This document shows, piece after piece, positions 1 through 6,423 of a stretch of DNA of 8,642 bases. A program made the translations under genes and the position numbers. The notes beneath the pieces were generated by a model. That model saw only the letters and a program-made list of their open reading frames with translations, made no database searches and was not told where the DNA came from. The DNA comes from JACKNG01 sp040904625 (lineage in GTDB: Bacteria > Pseudomonadota > Gammaproteobacteria > Ga0077536), in assembly GCA_040904625.1 (NCBI GenBank), contig JBBDTC010000094.1:1-8642 (forward strand), written 5' to 3'. How positions within the stretch are numbered: position 1 is the stretch's first letter; each line of letters starts with the position of its first letter.

Positions 1-24
1 GGATCGGCGTTCCAAATAGTCGAG

Positions 25-492
25 TTATTCTGGGACGGGCCCTAAGGCCTGATTGTAGACTCCTGCCACAGCGTGACCGGCGACCACCGCCAACAACAGG
101 CCGGCAAGCGTGTCGTGAACATCAAGCGCCGTCGCGCTGAGCGCCACACCAGTGCCGTAATGGGCGATGAGGCCAAGGACACAAAGAGCGATGACGAGCG
201 CATACAAACTACGATGTACCGCCATCGCGAGCCGACGATTCCACGCCGGCAGGGCGTAGCCGTGGACCGGATTCGGATTGCATTGGCGCCACAGGAATCG
301 CGTGCACATCAATACCAGCACTATCGTGCCGAGCAGTGCATGGCGGTCGACCACGGCATCGCGCATGGCGAGCTTGGGCGGCACGTCGAGGCCCATGATG
401 TCGACATAAAGCACCAGCACGATCACGACCGTCGTCCAATGCAGCACGCGGCTGACCCAGCCATAGCGATGTGCCGTATTGCGGAATTGCAT
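25..492 (-). CDS. Cytochrome b561-like membrane protein, short form
   Basis: Predicted four-helix inner-membrane di-haem cytochrome of the bacterial b561 (CybB-like) family, which passes electrons from the quinone pool or to small oxidants. The N-terminus (MQFRNTAHRYGWVSRVLHW) has the family's R-N-T-x-x-R-Y-G opening and the His-Trp of helix 1. With the start at 492 (155 aa), candidate haem ligands are His18, His51, His126 and His140. The 14-residue spacing of the last two fits the helix-4 pair of CybB. Hydrophobic segments lie near residues 20-33, 52-67, 93-110 and 127-145. The protein is about 20 residues shorter than usual: the loop between helices 3 and 4 is reduced, and the usual charged C-terminal tail is replaced by a short QALGPVPE end. 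A start three codons upstream (501) is possible. Neither start has a clear Shine-Dalgarno. It is divergent from hslO. The family call is firm; activity is uncertain because of the short tail. Confidence 0.83.
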   Translation of the reverse strand: MQFRNTAHRYGWVSRVLHWTTVVIVLVLYVDIMGLDVPPKLAMRDAVVDRHALLGTIVLVLMCTRFLWRQCNPNPVHGYALPAWNRRLAMAVHRSLYALVIALCVLGLIAHYGTGVALSATALDVHDTLAGLLLAVVAGHAVAGVYNQALGPVPE

Positions 493-536
493 GCCGACCA
501 TTGTACGAAGCGGGCGGCCCGACCGGCAGCCGCCGT

Positions 537-566
537 TTGCCCGGCGCAAGCCGGCATTGCGATAAT
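537..566 (+). promoter_or_regulatory. Candidate sigma70-type promoter for hslO
   Basis: TTGCCC at 537-542 (4 of 6 to TTGACA) and GATAAT at 561-566 (5 of 6 to TATAAT) are separated by 18 bp. Transcription would begin near 573, about 25 nt before the TTG start chosen for hslO. The pair lies in the divergent gap between hslO and the cytochrome gene. This is a match by eye only. The box spacing and position are reasonable but the -35 is weak. Confidence 0.33.
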
Positions 567-597
567 CGCCGCTCATCGCTTTTTTTTGGAATCGATC

Positions 598-1527
598 TTG
601 ACCACCGGAGAGCTGCTGCGTTTTTCGTTCGACGGCCTGCCAGTGCGGGGCGCGCTGGTACGCCTGACGGGGAGCTGGCGCGAAGCGCTGCGCCGGCGGG
701 CAACGGTCGGGGCTTTCCCCGCGCCAGTCCGCGACCTGCTCGGCGAGATGGCCGCGGCCGGCATGCTGATGCAGTCTTCGATCAAGTTCGATGGCGCGCT
801 GGTTCTGCAGCTGCACAGCGACGGGCCGGTCAAGTTTGCCGTCGCCGAAGTGAGTTCCGCGCTAACCTTTCGCGCCACGGCCCGGGTAGCCGGCGACATC
901 GGCGCCGAGCATTCACTCGCCACGCTCATGAGCAGAGACGGGCGCTGTGCGATCACCCTCGATCCCTACGACCGCCAGCCCGGCAAGCTGCCCTATCAGG
1001 GTGTCGTGCCTCTCACCGACACCACGGGGGCGGTCCTGCCGCACTTGGCCGCTGTACTCGAGTTCTACATGCTGCAATCCGAACAGCTCGCCACGCGCTT
1101 CGTTCTGGCCGCCAACGACGAACTCGCTGTCGGCCTCCTGGTCCAACGCATGCCCGAAACCAATGCGGACCGACACGCGGCCGCCGAGGCTTTCGAGCGC
1201 ATCGCGACCCTCGGCGGCAGCTTGAGCAGCGAGGAGCTACTCACTCTGCCGCCGGAAACGCTCCTGCGACGCCCGTTCTGGGCCGAACCACTGCGTTGTC
1301 AGGTCCCGCGCAGAGCGGAGTTTCGCTGTTCTTGCAGCCGTGAGCGCGTGCAGAGCATGCTGCTCGGACTCGGCCAGGCCGAAGCCGAAGACATCATCGC
1401 CGATCGTGGCACGGTCGAGGTCGGCTGTGAGTTCTGCGGCGAGCACTATTACTTCGATGCCGTCGACGTCGGCGCCTTGTTCGCACCGGCCAGCGATCAA
1501 CCCGGCACCAGCGACGCGCTGCAATGA
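598..1527 (+). CDS. hslO: Hsp33, redox-regulated holdase chaperone
   Basis: Cytoplasmic ATP-independent chaperone. In this family, oxidation releases a zinc ion and unfolds the C-terminal switch, so that unfolding clients are held during oxidative stress. The 309-aa product follows E. coli Hsp33 along its length: an N-terminal core (F-D-G-L-P-V-R-G near residues 11-18, SIKFDGALVLQL near 61-72), YQGVV near 133-137, EELLTLP near 212-218, and a C-terminal zinc site made of Cys244-x-Cys246 (CSCSRER) and Cys277-x-x-Cys280 (CEFCGEHYYF). All four switch cysteines are present. The open frame runs far upstream, but homology begins here. TTG at 598 places VRG at residues 16-18, one residue from its position in E. 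coli, with a GGA seven bases upstream. TTG at 586 is the alternative. It ends 31 bp before the transporter start, so cotranscription is possible but a functional link is not implied. Confidence 0.96.
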   Translation: MTTGELLRFSFDGLPVRGALVRLTGSWREALRRRATVGAFPAPVRDLLGEMAAAGMLMQSSIKFDGALVLQLHSDGPVKFAVAEVSSALTFRATARVAGDIGAEHSLATLMSRDGRCAITLDPYDRQPGKLPYQGVVPLTDTTGAVLPHLAAVLEFYMLQSEQLATRFVLAANDELAVGLLVQRMPETNADRHAAAEAFERIATLGGSLSSEELLTLPPETLLRRPFWAEPLRCQVPRRAEFRCSCSRERVQSMLLGLGQAEAEDIIADRGTVEVGCEFCGEHYYFDAVDVGALFAPASDQPGTSDALQ

Positions 1528-1531
1528 GGGC

Positions 1532-1558
1532 GCCGCGCATGCCCCCGTTCCCCGCGGC
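1532..1558 (+). promoter_or_regulatory. Short inverted repeat abutting the transporter start codon
   Basis: GCCGCG at 1532-1537 and CGCGGC at 1553-1558 are perfect complements separated by 15 nt. The right arm ends at the base before the ATG at 1559. The mRNA hairpin would cover the place where a ribosome binding site should be, and no Shine-Dalgarno is visible there. It could reduce or condition translation of the transporter, but in GC-rich DNA such a short stem can arise by chance. Confidence 0.25.
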
Positions 1559-2911
1559 ATGAGCCTGCCAGGGCCGACCCGGCTCAGCCCACGTGAACTC
1601 GCCGCCTTCGCCTTTCTTGCCGTTCCCCTGTCCACCGGCGGCCTGCCGCTGGTGCTGTACCTGACGCCCTACTATGCGGGGGAGCTCGGCCTGGGCCTCG
1701 CCACCATCGGGGTGGTCATGACGCTGACCCGGGTCACCGACGTCGTCACCGATCCGCTGATCGGCGCACTGTCCGATCGCACACCGCCGCGCTGGGGCCG
1801 GCGCGGATTGTGGATGGCCCTTGGCCTGCCGGTAATGGCCCTGGCGACGCTGGCCGTTTTCAATCCCGGACCGCAGCCGAGTGCCGCTTATCTGTTTGTC
1901 GCCGTGGCGCTGCTCTATTTCGGCTGGACGCTCATCGGCATTCCGCTCGCCGCCTGGGGTGCTGAGCTGTCGCCCGATTATCACGAGCGCTCGCGGATCA
2001 CCGGCGCGCGCACCTGGGGCGGCCTCATCGGCGCACTCATCGCCATCCTCGCACCACTCGCCGTGGTCGCAATGGATCCTGCGCGTGTTGCACCGGAGAG
2101 CCTGGCGCCGACGCTCGAGCTGTTGGCCTGGATCACAGTCGGCCTGCTCGTGCTTGCCGTTCCGTTCCTGCTCATCGCAGTCCGCCAACCGCTGTTCGTT
2201 CGCCGCGGCCCCACCGCGCTCGCCGGGGGTTGGCGACTTATCGTCGCTAACCGTGCCTTCCGGCGTCTGCTCGCGTCCAGCATGTGCGCTGCCGTCGGCT
2301 GGAATACCATCCACGTACTCTTCGTGTTCTTCGCCACCCATTACCTGTTGGCCGATCAGAGCCAATGGCCCTTGATCATTCTGGTCTATCTCGTCGCCCA
2401 GCTCATCGGCACGCCCGTCATCGTCAAGCTCGCGCCGCGATTCGAAAAACACCGCCTGCTCGCGCTCGGTTCGCTGATCCAGATTGCGCTCTTCGCGCTG
2501 GTCCTGATCATGCCGCCCGGGCAGTGGCTGCTCTACGCACTGCTCAATTTCGCCACCGGCCTGTTCGCGCCGGTGGTCAACGTTCTGGCCCCGTCGATGG
2601 CCGCCGACGTCATCGATGAAGATACCCTGGCCCACGGTAATCAGCGCGGCGCCCTGTTCATGGCGTTGTGGGGTATGGCCGACAAGCTGGCCGTCGCTGT
2701 TGCCACGCTCATCGCGCTGCCCCTGATCCAGATTCTAGGGTTCGATCCGGCCCATCCGGGTGATCCGGCCGGCCTGCGCGTTCTGCACTATGCGTTTTGT
2801 CTCCTCCCCGAGATCTTCTTCATCGCATCGGTCGCCTTCATCTGGAACTACCCGCTGACCCGTGCGCGCCACGCCGACATCCGCGCTGCGCTCGCCGCCG
2901 CACCGAGCTGA
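1559..2911 (+). CDS. GPH-family (MFS_2) cation-coupled solute transporter
   Basis: Inner-membrane secondary transporter of the glycoside-pentoside-hexuronide:cation symporter group (MelB-like fold). The 450-aa product has about twelve hydrophobic segments starting near residue 13. It carries the family signature between helices 2 and 3, TDVVTDPLIGALSDRT (residues 60-75) followed by GRR at 80-82, and the second-half signature ADVIDEDTLAHGNQRGALF (349-367). Length is normal for the family. ATG at 1559 is chosen because the first helix follows directly; the longer open frame upstream overlaps hslO and looks unlike protein. There is no good ribosome binding site. The gene sits 33 bp before the hydrolase and upstream of two ACAD genes. 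Many GPH members outside sugar operons lie in acyl-CoA catabolic clusters, so an organic acid rather than a sugar is a fair guess. The substrate cannot be assigned. Confidence 0.92.
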   Translation: MSLPGPTRLSPRELAAFAFLAVPLSTGGLPLVLYLTPYYAGELGLGLATIGVVMTLTRVTDVVTDPLIGALSDRTPPRWGRRGLWMALGLPVMALATLAVFNPGPQPSAAYLFVAVALLYFGWTLIGIPLAAWGAELSPDYHERSRITGARTWGGLIGALIAILAPLAVVAMDPARVAPESLAPTLELLAWITVGLLVLAVPFLLIAVRQPLFVRRGPTALAGGWRLIVANRAFRRLLASSMCAAVGWNTIHVLFVFFATHYLLADQSQWPLIILVYLVAQLIGTPVIVKLAPRFEKHRLLALGSLIQIALFALVLIMPPGQWLLYALLNFATGLFAPVVNVLAPSMAADVIDEDTLAHGNQRGALFMALWGMADKLAVAVATLIALPLIQILGFDPAHPGDPAGLRVLHYAFCLLPEIFFIASVAFIWNYPLTRARHADIRAALAAAPS

Positions 2912-2944
2912 ATTACCCACGTCGAACCGCAACGAGGAATACTC

Positions 2945-3823
2945 ATGTCCACCACGATGCCCGGTCCTACCTCGCACAGCTATTTCTCGCAGCGCCTGCG
3001 CTTGCATTACGTCGATTGGGGCAATCCCGCAGCGCCGCCGCTCCTGCTGATCCACGGTGGCCGCGATCACTGTCGGAACTGGGACTGGGTCGCCGAATCC
3101 CTGCGCGACCGCTGGCACATCATCGCACCCGATCTGCGCGGCCATGGTGACAGCCAATGGTCCGCGGATGGCCACTACACCATGGAGAGCTATGTCTACG
3201 ATCTGGCTCAGCTCGTCCACCAGCAGCAGCTCGCCCCGGTGACCATCATCGCGCACTCTCTGGGTGGCAACATCGCTCTGCGCTACACCGGCTGCTATCC
3301 GGACACCGTACGCCGCCTGGTCGCCATCGAGGGCCTGGGCTTTTCTCCCCAGAAATTGGCTGAACGCGATCAGACGCCACTGGACGAACGACTGCGCACG
3401 TGGATAGAGGAAAAGCGTTCCCTGGCCGGACGCCTGCCGCGCCGCTATGCCTCGGTCGAGGAAGCCTGGCAGCGCATGCAGGAGGAGAATCGTCATCTCT
3501 CGCCAGAACGCGCGCGGCACCTCACTCTCCACGGCGTCAACCAGAATGAGGACGGTACCTACTCATGGAAGTTCGACAACTACGTCCGCAGCTGGCCGGC
3601 CTACGACATGCCGACGAGCGAGGTGCAGCAGCTCTGGTCTCGCATCACCTGCCCGACGCTGCTGGTCTACGGCAAGGAAAGCTTTGCTTCCAATCCGCTG
3701 GAGGATGGCCGTGCGGCGCACTTCAGCAATGCCGAAGTCGTGAGTTTCGATCGGGCCGGGCACTGGGTGCACCATGACCAGTTCGAGCAATTCATGGCGC
3801 GGACCCGTACCTTCATCGATTAA
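2945..3823 (+). CDS. Alpha/beta hydrolase
   Basis: Soluble hydrolase of the alpha/beta fold, 292 aa, probably cytoplasmic as no signal peptide is seen. Visible elements in order: oxyanion loop HGG (37-39), APDLRGHGDS (61-70), nucleophile elbow AHSLGG with Ser105, and catalytic histidine His273 in DRAGHWVHHD. The usual Asp after strand 7 is not evident: that region reads GKESFASNP, leaving Glu245, or Glu129 after strand 6 (VAIEGLG), as the acid. The lid (about 135-225) is rich in charged residues. AGGA at 2935-2938, six bases before the ATG, supports the start. It lies between a transporter and an ACAD pair, consistent with hydrolysing an ester, thioester or C-C bond of a pathway intermediate. 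The AHSLGG elbow and IEGLG segment recall serine-hydrolase-like proteins. The fold is certain; the substrate is unknown. Confidence 0.93.
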   Translation: MSTTMPGPTSHSYFSQRLRLHYVDWGNPAAPPLLLIHGGRDHCRNWDWVAESLRDRWHIIAPDLRGHGDSQWSADGHYTMESYVYDLAQLVHQQQLAPVTIIAHSLGGNIALRYTGCYPDTVRRLVAIEGLGFSPQKLAERDQTPLDERLRTWIEEKRSLAGRLPRRYASVEEAWQRMQEENRHLSPERARHLTLHGVNQNEDGTYSWKFDNYVRSWPAYDMPTSEVQQLWSRITCPTLLVYGKESFASNPLEDGRAAHFSNAEVVSFDRAGHWVHHDQFEQFMARTRTFID

Positions 3824-3838
3824 CCGGTTCCGTATAAT
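3812..3838 (+). promoter_or_regulatory. Candidate promoter and palindrome before the ACAD pair
   Basis: A perfect TATAAT lies at 3833-3838. The sequence 15-18 bp upstream is only weakly -35-like (best is TTCATC at 3812-3817). An 8-bp perfect palindrome, AACCGGTT (3822-3829), sits between the two boxes and overlaps the hydrolase stop codon, a place where a repressor or activator could act. Transcription would start near 3845, about 25 nt ahead of the TTG start. TATAAT is uncommon by chance in this GC-rich DNA, which raises its weight, but the poor -35 means it may need an activator. Confidence 0.42.
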
Positions 3839-3855
3839 GGGGGCATTCGTGAGGC

Positions 3856-3863
3856 AGGAGGGA
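3856..3863 (+). promoter_or_regulatory. Strong Shine-Dalgarno fixing a TTG start
   Basis: AGGAGG at 3856-3861 (continuing GA) is a full-consensus ribosome binding site, nine bases before TTG at 3871. It decides the start of the first ACAD gene at this rare codon; the next in-frame ATG lies inside the conserved N-terminal domain. Confidence 0.8.
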
Positions 3864-3870
3864 CGACATT

Positions 3871-5055
3871 TTGCACGCATTGGATGAATTCCGCGCCGAG
3901 ACCCGTACCTGGCTCGAACAGAACTGCCCGGCATCGATGCGCACACCCATGGAGGACGAGGAGCGTGTCTGGGGCGGGCGTAACGCCACGTACAAGAATC
4001 CCGAGAGCAAACTCTGGCTCGATCGCATGGCCGAGCGAGGTTACACCGTGCCTACCTGGCCGCGCGAATACGGCGGAGCCGGCCTGAGCGGTGAGCAGGC
4101 CCAAGTGCTGCGCGAAGAAATGGGCCGCCTCAAGTGCCGCCCACCGCTGTCCTCGTTCGGCATCTGGATGCTGGCGCCGGTCCTGTTCAAGTACGGCAAC
4201 GACGCGCAGAAGCGCGAACATCTCCCCAGGATCGCCCGCGGCGAGATCCGCTGGTGCCAGGGCTACAGCGAACCTGGTGCCGGCTCCGACCTCGCCGCCT
4301 TGAAGACACGCTGCGAGGATCGCGGCGACCATTATCTGATCAACGGCCAGAAGATCTGGACCTCCTACGCCAACTTCGCCGACTGGATCTTCTGCCTGGT
4401 ACGCACCGACACAAGCGTCAAGCATGGCGGCATCAGCTTCATTTTGTTCGACATGGAGAGCCCTGGCGTCGAGACCCGGCCGATCACACTGATCAGCGGC
4501 GCATCGGTATTTTGCGAGACGTTCTTCACCGACGTGCGTGTGCCCAAGGAAAACCTGGTCGGGCGCCTCAATGAAGGCTGGACCATCGCCAAGGAGCTGC
4601 TCCAACACGAACGCGGCATGATCGCCGAAATCGGGCGTACCGTCGGCGGCACCGTACCGCCGGTCGATGTCGTCGCCAAACGCTATCTCGGCGACGCCAA
4701 TGGACGCATTGCCGATCCCGTCCTGCGCGACGCCGTCGCACGCCAGGTCATGAACGACCGCGCCTTCGCCTTGACCATCCGCCGCGCAGAGCAGGAGAGC
4801 GAAGCCGGCGCCGGCTCGGGCGGTGCTTCATCGATGTTCAAGTACTATGGCACCGAGCAGAACAAAGCCAAGTTCGAACTTCTGCTGAAATGCGCCGGCA
4901 GCGCGGCACTGGGCTGGGCCGGCGACGAATTCAGCAGCGAAGAACTCGACATCTGCCGCACCTGGCTGCGCTCGAAGGGTAATTCCATCGAAGGCGGCAC
5001 CTCGGAAATTCAACTCAACGTCATCGCCAAGCGCGTGCTCGGCCTGCCCGACTGA
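3871..5055 (+). CDS. Acyl-CoA dehydrogenase, catalytic (alpha-type) subunit
   Basis: FAD-dependent enzyme that introduces the alpha,beta double bond into an acyl-CoA. The 394-aa product has the helical N-domain (about 1-125), the beta-domain with the flavin/substrate motif GYSEPGAGSD (131-140) and INGQKIWTS (157-165), and a C-terminal helical domain ending in IEGGTSEIQLNVIAKRVLG (373-391). The residue just before GTS, where MCAD has its catalytic Glu, is Gly. Glu247 in LLQHERGM lies at the alternative position used by isovaleryl-CoA dehydrogenase and by mycobacterial ChsE4 (FadE26), so it is the likely base. The R-x-Q-F-G flavin-binding motif expected in the C-domain is absent, and this segment is divergent (about 255-350). 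That motif is present in the next gene, which starts 11 bp downstream; the two probably form one heteromeric enzyme. It starts at TTG with a consensus ribosome binding site. Confidence 0.95.
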   Translation: MHALDEFRAETRTWLEQNCPASMRTPMEDEERVWGGRNATYKNPESKLWLDRMAERGYTVPTWPREYGGAGLSGEQAQVLREEMGRLKCRPPLSSFGIWMLAPVLFKYGNDAQKREHLPRIARGEIRWCQGYSEPGAGSDLAALKTRCEDRGDHYLINGQKIWTSYANFADWIFCLVRTDTSVKHGGISFILFDMESPGVETRPITLISGASVFCETFFTDVRVPKENLVGRLNEGWTIAKELLQHERGMIAEIGRTVGGTVPPVDVVAKRYLGDANGRIADPVLRDAVARQVMNDRAFALTIRRAEQESEAGAGSGGASSMFKYYGTEQNKAKFELLLKCAGSAALGWAGDEFSSEELDICRTWLRSKGNSIEGGTSEIQLNVIAKRVLGLPD

Positions 5056-5066
5056 GGGCCATTGTC

Positions 5067-6206
5067 ATGAACCTCCTGCTGACCGAAGAAGAAGCCATTC
5101 TCAAACGCGGTGCGCACGAATTCTTCGCCGCACGACTGCCCGTCAAGTCGCTGCGCGCATTGCGTGACAGTAACGCAGCAGAGGGCTTCGAACGCGCAGC
5201 CTGGCAGGAGATGGCCGAGCTCGGCTGGGCGGGCGTGCTGTTGCCGGAAAGCTATGGTGGCTCGGCGATGGGCTACAAAGGCCTCGGACAGGTACTCGAG
5301 GAGTCCGGCCGCACCCTGGCCGCTTCGCCCCTGTTCGCGACCATCCTGGCCGGCGCACCGCTGGTGCTGGCGGGCGCCAGCGAGGCGCTGAAACAGACCC
5401 TGCTCCCGGCGGTTGCAAGCGGCGAGTGCCTGCTCGCCCTCGCGCTGGACGAACACCCGCGTCACGCGCCAAGCCGAATCGCAACGCGAGCCGTACGCAG
5501 CGGCGCCAGCTATCGCCTGAACGGCAGCAAGATGCTTGTCCTCGACGGCCACGTCGCCGATTACATCGTCGTCGTCGCGCGGACCTCCGGAGCCGACACC
5601 GACCCACAGGGATTGACCCTTTTCCTGCTCGACGGCGACGCCGACGGCCTTACCCGCACACGCACGCACATGGTCGATTCACGCAACGCCGCCCACCTCG
5701 TAATGGCCGATGTCGAGGTCGGCAACGATCGCGTGCTCGGCGGCGTCGACCAAGGCCACGCCTTGCTCGAACCGGTGCTCGATGGCGCGCGCGCCGGGCT
5801 CGCCGCGGAAATGCTCGGCAGCGGCATGGAGGCTTTCGAACGCACCGTCTCCTATCTGAAGCTTCGTGAACAGTTCGGTCAGAAGATCGGCGCATTCCAG
5901 GCCCTCAAGCACCGTGCAGCATTGATGTACTGCGAACTCGAGTTGACGCGCTCGGCCGTCATCGCTGCGCTTTGTGCGATCGATGAGAGCCGCGCCGACA
6001 TCGCCGCATTGGCGAGTCTCGCCAAAGCCAAGGCCTGCGACATGCTCGAACTCGTCACGAACGAAGCGGTACAACTGCATGGCGGGATCGGCATGACCGA
6101 TGACGAGGAGATCGGCTTTTTTCTCAAGCGTGCCCGTGTTCAGCAACAGATCTTCGGCGACGCATCCTTCCATCGCGACCGCTATGCCGCGCTGATGGCA
6201 TTCTGA
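5067..6206 (+). CDS. Acyl-CoA dehydrogenase-like, non-catalytic (beta-type) subunit
   Basis: 379-aa ACAD-fold protein, likely partner of the preceding gene product. The N-domain (LPESYGG, 59-65) and C-domain are recognisable. It keeps the flavin-binding REQFGQKIGAFQALKHRAA (267-285) and QLHGGIGMTDD (336-346). It lacks the S-E-P-x-A-G-S-D flavin/substrate motif: the matching stretch reads ALDEHPRHAPS (126-136). Neither catalytic Glu position is filled: the helix-G segment reads LDGARAGLAAE (238-248), and the C-terminus reads FGDASFHRD (363-371) instead of an E-G-T motif. These losses complement those of the upstream gene, as in the FadE26-FadE27 and FadE28-FadE29 type alpha2beta2 enzymes. A GAGGG (5054-5058) overlapping the upstream stop codon and eight bases before the ATG acts as ribosome binding site and suggests translational coupling. 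It is the last gene of the plus-strand block. Confidence 0.94.
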   Translation: MNLLLTEEEAILKRGAHEFFAARLPVKSLRALRDSNAAEGFERAAWQEMAELGWAGVLLPESYGGSAMGYKGLGQVLEESGRTLAASPLFATILAGAPLVLAGASEALKQTLLPAVASGECLLALALDEHPRHAPSRIATRAVRSGASYRLNGSKMLVLDGHVADYIVVVARTSGADTDPQGLTLFLLDGDADGLTRTRTHMVDSRNAAHLVMADVEVGNDRVLGGVDQGHALLEPVLDGARAGLAAEMLGSGMEAFERTVSYLKLREQFGQKIGAFQALKHRAALMYCELELTRSAVIAALCAIDESRADIAALASLAKAKACDMLELVTNEAVQLHGGIGMTDDEEIGFFLKRARVQQQIFGDASFHRDRYAALMAF

Positions 6207-6343
6207 GGCCAGCAGACGACTCGAGCGATGAACAAAGACCTGGTGGCGGCTGTATGTGACCTGCGGGATGCGCGCTTCCCAGCGCTTAGGAAAGTCTGCA
6301 TAAGCCTCTTGCGTGTCTGGATGGGTTCGGCAAGCAGTTGATT

Positions 6344-6400
6344 CCGTTCGTGGTGAACCCTTCGGCGGGGCTCAGGACAGGCCTGTCGAACCAGAGGCGG
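6344..6400. repeat. Degenerate interspersed-repeat-like inverted sequence
   Basis: The stretch begins CCGTTCGTGGTGAACCC, continues with CTCAGGACAGGCCTGTCGAA, and ends ACCAGAGGCGG. The outer 11-base arms (6344-6354 and 6390-6400) pair at 7 of 11 positions, and an inner perfect 12-bp palindrome GACAGGCCTGTC lies at 6376-6387. This resembles the CGTTCGTGGTGAGC / CTTCGACAGGCTCAGG / GTCGAACCACGAACG elements scattered between genes in many high-GC proteobacterial genomes; that resemblance is from memory, not a search. It lies in the convergent gap after the ACAD pair and before the ligase 3' end, where a hairpin could serve as a bidirectional terminator, though no U-tract follows. Only one copy is present in this window. 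Confidence 0.5.
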
Positions 6401-6423
6401 ATTCTACTTGTGCAGACCTTCCC

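Noticed and set aside
580..587. Run of eight T as a terminator
   Set aside because: No stable GC-rich stem directly precedes it and it lies at the 5' end of hslO.
73..597. Long plus-strand open frame extending hslO upstream by 175 codons
   Set aside because: It runs antisense to the cytochrome gene, has low-complexity composition and no Hsp33 homology; family similarity starts at about 598.
502..816. Minus-strand extension of the cytochrome frame to an ATG at 816
   Set aside because: The added residues are antisense to hslO and unlike protein; MQFRNTAHRYG is the natural family N-terminus.
1394..2635. 413-codon minus-strand frame opposite the transporter
   Set aside because: Highly charged, repetitive composition typical of antisense frames in GC-rich DNA; the plus strand encodes a clear transporter.
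3820..4608. 262-codon minus-strand frame opposite the first ACAD gene
   Set aside because: Shadow frame; the plus strand carries unmistakable ACAD motifs.
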